From NCBI RefSeq assembly GCF_014202345.1, contig NZ_JACHGO010000003.1:186001-250000 (forward strand): a DNA stretch of 64,000 nucleotides, written 5' to 3'. The position numbers and the translations under genes were made by a program. Positions 6,867 to 15,226 of the stretch are shown one piece after another. The stretch comes from Desulfovibrio intestinalis. GTDB taxonomy: Bacteria; Desulfobacterota; Desulfovibrionia; Desulfovibrionales; Desulfovibrionaceae. The notes under the pieces are model-generated. The model saw only the letters and a program-made list of their open reading frames with translations, did not search any database and was not told the origin of the DNA. Numbering within the stretch: the first letter of the stretch is position 1; every line of letters begins with the position of its first letter.

Positions 6867-9128
6867 TCAGGCTGTTTCAGGCGAGCGGATTCCGTAGCGT
6901 TTCATCTTTGAATAGAGGGTAGTGCGGCCAATGCCGAGACGTGCGGCGGCGTCCTTGCGGCTCCAGGCGCAATGCTCCAGAGCTTCACGAATGGCAGCCG
7001 CCTCCTTGTCCTCCAGAGTCTGCGCGGCGGAGGAGTGGGAGATAGAAGACGGACGGTTTGAAGTGGCTGGCGTGTTGAAGTTGCGCATGCGTTCCGGCAG
7101 ATCCGCGGGGGTAATGGCTCCGTGGCGGCTCAGGGTGGCGCACTGCTCCAGCATGTTCTCCAGTTCCCGCACGTTACCTGGCCAGTCGTAGGCCATGAGC
7201 AACCGTATGGCGGCAGGGCTGAGCGTGCAGGGCTGCCGACCCGTGCGCTCGGCCAGATTTTCCAGAAAATGCCGTGCCAGCAGGGGAAGATCGCCCGGTC
7301 TGTCGCGCAAGGAAGGCATGACCAATGAAATGACATCAAGACGGTAGTACAGATCTTCACGAAATTGGCCCTTGCGCACTTCAGCGGCCAGATCCCTGTT
7401 GGTGGCGGCCAATACGCGCACGTTTACCGTAAGCGTTTCCTCGCCGCCTACCCTTTCAAACTGTCGGGTCTGCAATACACGCAGCAGCCGAACCTGGGCT
7501 ACAGATGATATTTCACCTATTTCATCCAGAAAGACAGTGCCTCCGTCGGCCTGCTCAAAGCGCCCCGGTTTTTGTCGTAGTGCTCCGGTGAACGCACCTT
7601 TTTCATAGCCGAAGAGTTCGCTCTCGAGCAGGCTTTCAGGGTAGGCAGCGCAGTTAATGACCACAAAGGGCTTTTCCCGCCGCCCGCTAAGCTTGTGGAT
7701 GGCTCTGGCGGCGAGTTCTTTACCTGTGCCGCTTTCGCCAGTAATGAGCACCGTGGCGTCGCTGGAGGCCACATCGGCGATGCGCTGAAAAATTGCGCGC
7801 ATGCGTGATGAACGTCCCAGCAGGCCATTGAAGTTGTCCACACCGTCGTGCAGGCGCTGCCCCCGAGACTCTTTTTCATAGCGCAAGGCACGGCTGATAC
7901 TGCCCGCGATCTGGTTCAGCACAAGGGCCAGAGCCGCAAGGTCGGCCTCATCCATACCCTTGGCGCTATGCCCGGCGATGAGTGCCCCGCACAGGGTATG
8001 CTCATGCACGATGCAAAATACGGTCTGGGCGGGACAGGCGCTCACATCAGGCGAGGCGAGAGGTTCTTTCAACCCGGAGGTAGTGAAAATGCTCTCGCGC
8101 CCTTCAAGCAGTTGCAGGGCTGCTTCCCAGTCGTCTCGCCCGAAAAGGGGGGTACACGCGCGCCCCTGGGCTGTGACAACACAGTTCCGGTCATGCTCCA
8201 GAAAAAGCAGGCAGTAGGGAACCGGAACAATGTCGCTCAGGTAATCCGGCAGACGGCGGGCCATAATCTCAAGCCCGTCAAGCGCTGCAAAGGCCGTTAC
8301 AATGTCGTTGCACAGGCGTAACTGGCGGTGGGAGCGTTGCAATGCCGCTGCCTGCGACTCCATTGAGAGCATGGTTCCCTCAAGCTTTTCACTCATCGAG
8401 TTGAAAGCGCGGGCCATGACGGCGACCTCGTTTTGTCCGGCTACCGTCACGCGGGTGGTAAGGTTGCCTCGCCCCACAGAGTCCAGAGCCCGGGACAGCG
8501 CGCCGAGAGGACGGCCCACCCTGCGCAGCCAGAACGTGCCGGCTATCAGGGCCAGCAGCAGGATTATGAAGGTGAGCCCCGCGGTTTCCTTCCACAACTG
8601 GCTGATGCGCATTTCAATATCGTGCTGCGAAAAGCCCATGCGCAAAATACCCGCATGTCCGTCAAGCAGCGGCCACTCAATTTCGTGATACCTTTTGCCG
8701 TTGGGCAAGGTCACTGTGCGTTCGGTAATGTCAGCCGGAACGGTTTTTCCCTGTACTTCACGGTAGGAGGGATCGGCGTTTTTTTCTTCAGTGTTTACTG
8801 GTGAAGGTAGCAGGGCATCTGGCACACGCTGGTCAAGGGTGTGTGCATACACACGGCCCTGGACTTGCAGAAGGGCGTAGCCTTGCGACAGGTCACGGTC
8901 AAACTGTGTGTCCAGCAGTCGCTGGACGCCGATGATGTCGTTGATGAGCACCATTTCCGCAATAGGACCGGAAAGGCTTTGGGTGATGTTGTGGGCGTGG
9001 CGTGTCAGGGCCTGTTCGAGGCTCTGGGAATACCGCTGGGCCGCAATGAAGGCCGTCAGGAGACAGCTGGAAACGACCAGCACCCCCATTGCCAGCAAAA
9101 CTGTGGCCTTAAGGGAGAGCTTGCCCAT
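6867..9128 (-). CDS. Membrane-bound sigma-54-dependent activator (sensor, HAMP, GAF, AAA+, Fis HTH)
   Basis: 753 residues from ATG 9128, which overlaps the binding-protein gene by 20 bp. Order: transmembrane helix 1 (residues about 7-28), periplasmic sensor loop, helix 2 (LTFIILLLALIAGTFWL, about 165-185), HAMP segment, GAF-like domain (about 260-420), AAA+ domain with GESGTGKE Walker A and ELFGYEKGAFTGA (the sigma-54 contact loop is intact), and a C-terminal Fis-type helix-turn-helix (RKDAAARLGIGRTTLYSKM). Most bacterial enhancer-binding proteins are cytoplasmic; the two membrane spans make this one a direct transmembrane regulator. The overlap with the periplasmic binding protein gene suggests that the loaded binding protein signals to its sensor loop. 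The likely target is the operon at 1800-6589. Confidence 0.9.
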   Translation of the reverse strand: MGKLSLKATVLLAMGVLVVSSCLLTAFIAAQRYSQSLEQALTRHAHNITQSLSGPIAEMVLINDIIGVQRLLDTQFDRDLSQGYALLQVQGRVYAHTLDQRVPDALLPSPVNTEEKNADPSYREVQGKTVPADITERTVTLPNGKRYHEIEWPLLDGHAGILRMGFSQHDIEMRISQLWKETAGLTFIILLLALIAGTFWLRRVGRPLGALSRALDSVGRGNLTTRVTVAGQNEVAVMARAFNSMSEKLEGTMLSMESQAAALQRSHRQLRLCNDIVTAFAALDGLEIMARRLPDYLSDIVPVPYCLLFLEHDRNCVVTAQGRACTPLFGRDDWEAALQLLEGRESIFTTSGLKEPLASPDVSACPAQTVFCIVHEHTLCGALIAGHSAKGMDEADLAALALVLNQIAGSISRALRYEKESRGQRLHDGVDNFNGLLGRSSRMRAIFQRIADVASSDATVLITGESGTGKELAARAIHKLSGRREKPFVVINCAAYPESLLESELFGYEKGAFTGALRQKPGRFEQADGGTVFLDEIGEISSVAQVRLLRVLQTRQFERVGGEETLTVNVRVLAATNRDLAAEVRKGQFREDLYYRLDVISLVMPSLRDRPGDLPLLARHFLENLAERTGRQPCTLSPAAIRLLMAYDWPGNVRELENMLEQCATLSRHGAITPADLPERMRNFNTPATSNRPSSISHSSAAQTLEDKEAAAIREALEHCAWSRKDAAARLGIGRTTLYSKMKRYGIRSPETA

Positions 9129-10026
9129 GCGCAGGCCCTTCACTGAAAGACGGCGCCGCCATATGGCGCACGTTGGCGTACCATGCGTCCTCAGGCACCA
9201 CAAAGCGGTCAATACGCAACTCCTGCAGCATGGCGCGCCCTTGCGGGTTTTCGTGCATGTGCAGCAGAATGTCACGAATCTTGTTACGCCTGCTGTCATC
9301 CATACCGGCGGAGGTGACCACAGGGGGGATGGCAAAGGCGCCGGATTTGACGAGAACCTTTGTTTTTCCTGTTAGTTCGGGCCGCCGGGCCTCACTGTAA
9401 TCCCACACAAGACTGTTGACGGCGGCGGCGTCCACCAGCCCGCGCGCGACCGCAAGGATGGAGTTGTCGTGGCTGTGGGTAAAAATGGTGCTGCGGAAAA
9501 AGGATTCCGGGGCGTATCCAGCCTGGCGCAGCAAAAAAACAGGGTTCAGGTAGCCGGTGTTGGAATCGGGATCAGTAAAGGCAAAAGTCTTGTCGCTCAG
9601 ATCGTTCAGGCTTTTGGCCTGGCTTGAGGCATGTACTATGACGTAAGACTGGTATGTACTCTCGCCCTGCACAACAGGCATGGCCAGAAGGTTCTGCCCG
9701 GTATCCGTAGTATCAAGGGCATAAGGCCCGGAGCAGATGAAGGCCATGTCGATGCTGTTGCTGTGCAGCAGTTCCCGCACCTCCGCATGGGTCTTCCGCT
9801 GTACGAATTCGAGTTCCATGCCAAGCTGGCTGCCCAGATACTGGAGCAGGCGAAAGTAGGACGCAAATGTGTCGCTGGGGGACATCATCGGCGCGACGGC
9901 CACACGAAGTTTCTGCCCGGAGGCCGTGGTGGCAGCTTCGGACGGATCTTGGGCAAAAATGGTCGCAGGCATTACCCATGTGGATGCTAGTACATATAAA
10001 AGCAGTAGGATGCGGAGGAGCATCAC
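9109..10026 (-). CDS. PhnD-like periplasmic substrate-binding protein, sensor partner
   Basis: 305 residues with a signal peptide (LLRILLLLYVLASTWVMPATIFA). The body follows the PhnD/phosphonate-type binding fold: RVAVAPMMSPSDTFASYFRLL, then ELEFVQRKTHAEVRELLHSNSIDMAFICSGPY, a hinge FTDPDSNTGYLNPVFLL, and VARGLVDAAAVNSLVWDY. The same fold forms the sensor half of TtrS (tetrathionate kinase). No transporter permease or ATPase genes are near, so import is unlikely. Its stop lies inside the sigma-54 activator gene, which argues for a sensing role. AGGAG precedes the ATG. The ligand is unknown; an oxyanion is a reasonable guess from the family. Confidence 0.85.
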   Translation of the reverse strand: MMLLRILLLLYVLASTWVMPATIFAQDPSEAATTASGQKLRVAVAPMMSPSDTFASYFRLLQYLGSQLGMELEFVQRKTHAEVRELLHSNSIDMAFICSGPYALDTTDTGQNLLAMPVVQGESTYQSYVIVHASSQAKSLNDLSDKTFAFTDPDSNTGYLNPVFLLRQAGYAPESFFRSTIFTHSHDNSILAVARGLVDAAAVNSLVWDYSEARRPELTGKTKVLVKSGAFAIPPVVTSAGMDDSRRNKIRDILLHMHENPQGRAMLQELRIDRFVVPEDAWYANVRHMAAPSFSEGPAHGQALP

Positions 10027-10264
10027 TCACTTCTCCTGTCGTGGAAATAAAAGGCAATGATTTTTAAAAGGCATATGCAGCTATGATAGCTTGAGCTTCG
10101 CCCCAAGTAAACGCCACTGGCGCACAGTGTGCCGGAGGGAGTGTCGCGCCCGTATGCGTCGTCGTGGTGTAACGTCAATTGCGGGTTTTACAGCCAGCAT
10201 GGAGCCTTTGAGGGCTGCATTACTCCAGCCTTGATTGTTCGGGCATTGTCGTGCTGGCACTGCC

Positions 10265-10555
10265 TCAGGACTTTGGATGAAAGAGCAGCGTTGGGGTAAA
10301 ATGCTCAGTCAAGGGGCAAGGGGCGTGGCAAAGATGCCGGGGCCGCCCCGCATCTTCAGTTGACGGCCAGCCGGAATATGCTGCCGCTGCACGGCGGGAG
10401 GTTGTATCCACCTCGTCCTGTTCGCTGGTGGCCTGCGTGAAGTTTTTTATGGTCTTGCCAAGGCCGCTGCCGATTACAGGCAGTTTTTTAGCGCCAAGCA
10501 GTGCAATCACAACCACCAGTACAACAAGCAAGTGCTGTATGCTCAATGCACCCAT
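10265..10555 (-). CDS. tatA: TatA/E-family twin-arginine translocase subunit
   Basis: 96 residues. The N-terminal hydrophobic helix (HLLVVLVVVIALLGAKKLP), the LP turn and the amphipathic helix (GSGLGKTIKNFTQATSE) are the hallmarks of TatA. The C-terminal 45 residues (from DTTSRRAAAAYSG on) are not conserved-looking and rich in Pro, His and Cys, so the end may have drifted by frameshift. It precedes the sensor and Tat-dependent respiratory operon on the same strand, separated by 240 bp, and may serve export of the flavoprotein and ferredoxin-like subunit. Confidence 0.85.
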   Translation of the reverse strand: MGALSIQHLLVVLVVVIALLGAKKLPVIGSGLGKTIKNFTQATSEQDEVDTTSRRAAAAYSGWPSTEDAGRPRHLCHAPCPLTEHFTPTLLFHPKS

Positions 10556-11596
10556 GCGGTCATACCCTTACGTTAAGGCTTTTTGTTTTGATGAGTTAAA
10601 CAGATGTCATTGACTATGATTAAAACTATATCTACTGGGCCGCATAAAGGCAAACGCGGGTAAGAAAGCATAGTAAACAGCCCCATACGACTGGCGATAT
10701 GAATCTGTTTTCAGCGTGGTTGTCAGAATGTGCAGTACGTTGTTCCTGATCCTCGCGCCATATTGGCTGATTATGCAGCGTCACACAGTGGCAGAAGTTT
10801 ATACAAAGACCCTGTTTGACCTTGTATTAAGCTCATCCTACTATTTATATTGTAAAATGTTATCTGCGTCATGCGGGCGAACAGGCAGACAAGAGTCACT
10901 TTCGTCCTGCGATGCGGAAATCGTCGCCACATATTTCTTGTCCGCCGGGCTGACCTGCTGTCGCTGTTTGTGGGCAATGGGCACCCCAGTCTCGGTTTGC
11001 CACAATATCCCAATTATCCGCTTTTCGTTGAATCTATTTTTGTTTCATTTGTGTGCTCCTATGTCAGGAACACTAACTTTTCAATGGCATATTTTCCGGG
11101 GAAGGGTCAATTTGGGGGACAATGATTGGCTATATTGGGGGGCTGATTGGAGATTTTATAAGAAAACTCACGATACCTGACGCTATCCTTACTGACGGAA
11201 GAATGTCGAGTATTCTGAAAGAAAAAATTTTTTCTGGTTCATTGTTCCACAGCTTATCGGAATTGGGGTTGGCTCCTTCCTTGGGGCGGGCTTAATTATG
11301 AAACTATACGGCCATTTTTGATGCCTGCATTGTCTCCCCCCCCCAAAGCGTGTTTCTGGCATAGAAGTACAAGGGCAAAATGGGGTTACATAAGGGGTTA
11401 CATAAAATGTCAAGGCAACCAGAAACGAAGGGTCGTTGAAGACCCGTGCTCTACAGGCGCGGCATTTTTCAATGTTCTCGAATGATGTTTGAGAACATTG
11501 AGCAACGTCATGGCATCCCAGGTCTTCCCAGTAGTATAGGTTGTTTGTGCCCTATCGGTCGTTACCCTGGAGATACAACACAAAGGTGATGTATGC
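10556..11596. other. About 1 kb without a convincing gene
   Basis: No open frame here has a recognisable domain. A 57-codon frame at 11122-11295 begins after GGGGG but shows no family resemblance. Two items of structure are visible: a tandem direct repeat GGGGTTACATAA at 11382-11393 and 11394-11405, and an 11 bp inverted repeat (11469-11479 and 11491-11501, core GTTCTC/GAGAAC). The stretch precedes two broken genes and looks like decaying accessory DNA. Confidence 0.4.
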
Positions 11597-12256
11597 ATGA
11601 GAGCTGTTATTTTTATCTACACGGCGATACTAATACTCACGAGCAATGCGCTGGCAGCAAATAAATCCATGTGCCCAGATAAAGTTTTGGTAAAAGTCAC
11701 TGTTACTGGGGTGTAGCAAGGGGCTGAATGTGAAGATTTTTGTTGCTCAACCATACAGCTCAGCAATGGTGAAGAACTTACATTCCTCTGCGGGGAGGAC
11801 AATGCCGTTCAATTTTTCGGGCAGCAGAGTTCATACGTTGGGGCTTCCCTTGAATTACAGCAATTCTGGAATGAATTGGGCAATGAATGTACACGCCAGT
11901 ATGTATGCAAAGAAGGCGAGGCTATTAATCCCCTTGCACAGGCCTTTTATTTCGATGCGTGCATGAACAAGGCCGCTGGCGTAACGGACTCTATACTCCA
12001 GTGTATCCAGCAGGCAACGGACATATGGGACAAGCTGCGAACAGCAACTACAAAGCCGCAATTAGTTTCTCTGGAGTCTGAACAAGACAGGGGCGCGCTC
12101 AAGGCTGCGCAATTGGCCTGGATAGCTTGGCGTGACAAAATGGCGGCTGCACTACTTGCGTTTGATGGGGGTGGGAACCTGAGCACATTGTCCACGAATT
12201 TTTTCATTATGGAAGAAACGCAACTTCAGGCGGATCGGCTTAAAGTACAGCCATAA
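11597..12256 (+). pseudogene. LprI-like (DUF1311) secreted protein interrupted by an amber codon
   Basis: From ATG 11597 the frame encodes a signal peptide (RAVIFIYTAILILTSNALA) and then meets TAG at 11714-11716 (codon 40). The same frame continues without interruption to TAA at 12254-12256. The C-terminal part (ALKAAQLAWIAWRDKMAAAL) carries the AW...RD pattern of the lysozyme inhibitor LprI N-terminal family, which acts in the periplasm or envelope. Cysteines (CEDFCC, FLCGED, ECTRQYVCK) sit as expected for an exported, disulfide-bonded protein. Total length would be 219 codons. Restart at TTG 11876 would lack the signal peptide. A nonsense mutation or a base-call error are both possible. Confidence 0.7.
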
Positions 12257-12514
12257 CCACGACCGCTTGCAGTAAAACATACTGACCCATTTGCATGGCG
12301 CCACAAAGCTGTTGGCCAAAAAAAATCAGATATATATTACTACTGAAAGACTACAGAGGCCTTGTTAGCTTCCGTGCGTTTACGCACTGGGGCACCTTTT
12401 GATAAGTTGAGAATTTTGCCACTCAAACAGCTTAAAAGTAGACTGCCATATGAACCTCATCCACAGCGTTGGCCGATGGCGAGGTTCTTCGTAGTCTATA
12501 AAAAAGGAGGCAGC

Positions 12515-12697
12515 ATGTCGCTTACCTTTGAAGAGCTTGTCCAGACCGCCATTGAAAATCAGCGTATTATTCTTGAGCTTGAGTTGAAAAAAGGCATACC
12601 GCTGAACTATCTGGATGAAAATGGACAGCACGCCCTGCGCTATCCCGACGGTCATACAGAACCACCCTCGCCTCCAGAAACATATCAGGTAGGATAA
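12515..12697 (+). CDS. Small acidic protein, probable antitoxin-like partner of the zeta-type kinase fragment
   Basis: 60 residues from ATG 12515, preceded by an excellent AAAAAGGAGG. The stop TAA overlaps the next ATG (TAATG), so translation is coupled. It is acidic and helical at the N-terminus (LTFEELVQTAIENQRIILEL), with a Pro-rich end (DGHTEPPSPPETYQVG). Short genes of this type often precede zeta-toxin-like kinases. The antitoxin role is inferred from position and coupling only. Confidence 0.55.
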   Translation: MSLTFEELVQTAIENQRIILELELKKGIPLNYLDENGQHALRYPDGHTEPPSPPETYQVG

Positions 12698-12840
12698 TGC
12701 CCAAGCTTTTATGCATCTGCGGGCCAAATGAGGTAGGCAAAAGTACATTTTCACGTACAATCGCCATGCAGGAAAACCTGCTGGTTATTGCCCCAGACAA
12801 GCTTGCTGCAGAAGGCCTGTCTCCTATAGCTGCTGGACCG
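12697..12840 (+). pseudogene. 5' fragment of a zeta-toxin-like P-loop kinase
   Basis: The first 47 codons (MPKLLCICGPNEVGKSTFSR, then LVIAPDKLAAEGLSPIAAG) match the start of zeta-toxin-family kinases: P-loop GPNEVGKST followed by a DPD/APD-x-IA segment. After about 12837 the frame, which runs to 12993, loses all resemblance, and the DNA there encodes the end of a different gene in another frame. A working toxin would need roughly 150 more residues, so it is inactive as a kinase. Confidence 0.65.
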
Positions 12841-12964
12841 CTGCCCGTATGGGGCCCGTCTTTTTCTGATGGGCCATGCGGGAGCTATCCTTGTGAATCA
12901 GGCCAGCGGAGTGCTTCAGGGGGTGATCGATCCCCGGGGCGACGGGCTTGCCGCCGCCTATTAA
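12830..12964 (+). pseudogene. C-terminal remnant of gamma-glutamyltransferase
   Basis: Read in the frame after TAG 12827-12829, 44 codons to TAA 12962-12964 encode GHAGAILVNQASGVLQGVID followed by PRGDG and a final AAAY. This is the end of the small subunit of gamma-glutamyltranspeptidase, where GH.....GVL.G..DPR.DG is conserved. Everything upstream of the enzyme is missing. It abuts the zeta-toxin fragment, marking a deletion or recombination scar. Confidence 0.65.
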
Positions 12965-12980
12965 CCATAGCTGAACAGGT

Positions 12981-13062
12981 TAGAGCAGAGTAACTTTGAG
13001 AATATATGTTCTAAAAGTCCAAGACACGCTCGCTACGGCGCTTAATCTCGTAAATAAATAGC
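12981..13062 (+). repeat. Dispersed 82 bp repeat, copy 1
   Basis: This segment is closely similar to the reverse complement of 22235-22316. Shared blocks include TAACTTTGAGA, AAGACACGC, CGCTACGGCG and AAATAAATAGC in the same order and spacing. Copy 1 lies directly after the gamma-glutamyltransferase remnant. Confidence 0.7.
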
Positions 13063-13186
13063 GCTTGCACCTCTACGGCGGGCGTCTGCTCATGCAGCCA
13101 CCGGAGCATTTCAAAGTTGAAATGCCCACGATTATTGAGGTTTAGGCGCTGCAGAGGCCACTTGCAGCAAACATATCCTGTTTATC

Positions 13187-13219
13187 AAAAGCCTCCATCC
13201 ACAAGGATGGGGGCTTTTT
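13187..13219 (+). terminator. Intrinsic terminator
   Basis: AAAAGCC and CCATCC pair with GGATGG and GGCTTTT around an ACAA loop, ending in TTTTT. Its pairing arms make it near symmetrical, so it may act in both directions. It closes the decayed region; no intact gene lies immediately upstream. Confidence 0.6.
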
Positions 13220-13678
13220 GATGGTAACATCATTGCGTGTGGCGATTGTATCGTGTTGCAGAGGCCTTGAACGAATGGTGCTTGTGGTTGCTGTCCTGCT
13301 CTGCAAGAGGGGGGTATCAGCGATTCTGTAAAGCCATTCGGGCGATCATTGCCGATAAATTGGGGTGAAAGCCGCGTATTTGCTTCACTGCCGGACAAGC
13401 ATTTCGGAATTGTCATGTTACAGTTTTAAATATTATCCTATAACGATGCGGAGCTTTGTTCTTGTTCGCCTGTTGATTGTTTGTTAAATTGCAGGCGCAA
13501 TCACGGCACAGGCCAGATAAGAAAAGTATTGTGATTTTTAAGCAACAAGGCGGGTTGGGGCTGCGTTTGCTTTTTATTTTGCCTATTGAAAAGACGTTTT
13601 CAGATCAGAACTTTATGAATTGTTTTGCTGGCTTCAAAAAGATTTTTGCAAACCCTAGATCAAGGAAGTTCGCTGCAC
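13220..13678. other. Intergenic stretch before manB
   Basis: No frame with recognisable coding character was found. A minus-strand frame at 13132-13416 overlaps the terminator and is probably spurious. The manB promoter presumably lies in the AT-rich 13420-13660 interval, but I could not pick out a clear -35/-10 pair. Confidence 0.3.
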
Positions 13679-15076
13679 ATGCTTTCATGCTTTAAGGCTT
13701 ATGACATTCGAGGCCGGGTGCCAGATACGCTTAATGCGCCTTTGGCTCATGCATTGGGGCGGTCTGTTGTTGAGGTGTTCGGCGCACGCCGGGTTGTGGT
13801 GGGGCGCGATGCCCGCCTTTCCGGCCCGATTTTGCGCGATGCCCTGGCGAAAGGATTGAACGCCGCTGGTGCAGAAGTTACGGATATCGGCCTGTGCGGC
13901 ACGGAAGAAATCTACTACGCAGCTGCCAATCAGCCTTTTGATGCTGGCATTATGATTACTGGCAGCCATAACCCCGCAGATGAAAACGGCTTCAAACTCG
14001 TACGCGGCGGGGCTATTCCTGTCAGTGGAGATTCCGGCCTGTTTGCCCTGCGTGACCATGTGCAAGGCCTGCTTGCCCAAAGCGGGGCGCCTGCTGCGGA
14101 TGAAGGCAGTTCAGCCATATATGAAGCGTCGTTTCGGGCCGATTACGTTCGCTGGCTGCTGGAGTATAGCGGCGCAACACAGCTTGAACCGGGTTCTGGC
14201 CGCAAGCCTCTCAAAATTGTGGCTGACGCTGGCAACGGCTGCGCTGGCCTTGTATTGCAAGATTTGAAGGCATCGCTGCCTTTTGATTTCGTGTGTCTGC
14301 ATATGGAGCCGGACGGCACATTCCCCAACGGTGTTCCCAATCCATTGCTGCCTGAGCGCCGTGCTGCTACCGCTGCTGCCGTGCGCGAGGCAGCAGCTGA
14401 TATGGGCGTGGCCTGGGACGGCGACTTTGACCGCTGCTTTTTCTATGACGGCGAAGGCAATTTTATTGAGGGCTACTACTGCATTGGCCTGCTGGCGCAG
14501 GAACTGCTGCGCCGCGTTCCTGGCGGCAAGATCGTGTATGATACGCGGGTGTACTGGAATACCCGTGAAGTTGTGCTGGCCGCCGGAGGACAACCCATTA
14601 TGGGCAAAACCGGGCACGCCTTCATGAAAGAGCGTATGCGGGCCGAGGATGCCGTGTACGGCGGCGAGATGAGCGCGCACCACTATTTTCGGGATTTTGC
14701 CTACTGTGATTCCGGCATGCTGCCCTGGCTGCTTGTGGCTGGCTTGCTGCACCGTACGGGCCGTTCACTGGCGGATCTTGTGGCAGAGCGTATGGCAGCG
14801 TACCCGTGCAGTGGAGAAATCAACCGCCGCGTTCAGGACGCTCCCAGCCTCATGAAGCTGGTGCGTGACCGCTATGCGGGCGGAGCTGTTTATGAAGACA
14901 GCATTGACGGCGTCAATCTTGAGTTTGAAGACTGGCGGTTCAACCTGCGCATGTCCAATACAGAGCCCTTGTTGCGCCTGAATGTGGAGACCAGAGGCAA
15001 TAGAGCGCTCCTGGAAGACAGGACCGAAGAAATTTTGCAGTTATTAAAAGAAAAGGGCGGGGCTGTGCCCGCGTAA
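13679..15076 (+). CDS. manB: Phosphomannomutase/phosphoglucomutase
   Basis: 465 residues from ATG 13679 (FKAYDIRGR near the start, as in all members). The phosphoserine loop is GIMITGSHNPADENGFKL at about residues 91-108, the metal loop is WDGDFDRCFF, the sugar-binding loop is YGGEMSAHHYFRD, and the phosphate-binding C-terminal domain ends with RMSNTEPLLRLNVE. It interconverts mannose-6-phosphate and mannose-1-phosphate (often also the glucose pair), feeding the next gene, which makes GDP-mannose. The longer upstream start at 13625 is not supported by a ribosome site. First gene of a sugar-nucleotide cluster on the plus strand. Confidence 0.93.
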   Translation: MLSCFKAYDIRGRVPDTLNAPLAHALGRSVVEVFGARRVVVGRDARLSGPILRDALAKGLNAAGAEVTDIGLCGTEEIYYAAANQPFDAGIMITGSHNPADENGFKLVRGGAIPVSGDSGLFALRDHVQGLLAQSGAPAADEGSSAIYEASFRADYVRWLLEYSGATQLEPGSGRKPLKIVADAGNGCAGLVLQDLKASLPFDFVCLHMEPDGTFPNGVPNPLLPERRAATAAAVREAAADMGVAWDGDFDRCFFYDGEGNFIEGYYCIGLLAQELLRRVPGGKIVYDTRVYWNTREVVLAAGGQPIMGKTGHAFMKERMRAEDAVYGGEMSAHHYFRDFAYCDSGMLPWLLVAGLLHRTGRSLADLVAERMAAYPCSGEINRRVQDAPSLMKLVRDRYAGGAVYEDSIDGVNLEFEDWRFNLRMSNTEPLLRLNVETRGNRALLEDRTEEILQLLKEKGGAVPA

Positions 15077-15226
15077 AAAAATTACGCCCAACAGGCTAGA
15101 AAAGTAGTATTTTTGTCTTATAGGTACAGGCAGTGTAGTTTACGGTGTCTGGCTGCAACTGCGCAGGAATTTTGTTTCAGGCGCAAGATCAATGGCAGCA
15201 TACTTGTGAGAATTGTGAGGATGTTC

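Noticed and set aside
10716..11180. 154-codon plus-strand frame
   Set aside because: Cys/Phe/Leu-rich without ribosome site or domain; region looks non-coding.
11714..11716. Pyrrolysine reading of the amber codon
   Set aside because: No pyl genes or methylamine methyltransferases in the window; a mutation or base error is simpler.
13132..13416. 94-codon minus-strand frame
   Set aside because: Overlaps a terminator and shows no coding character.
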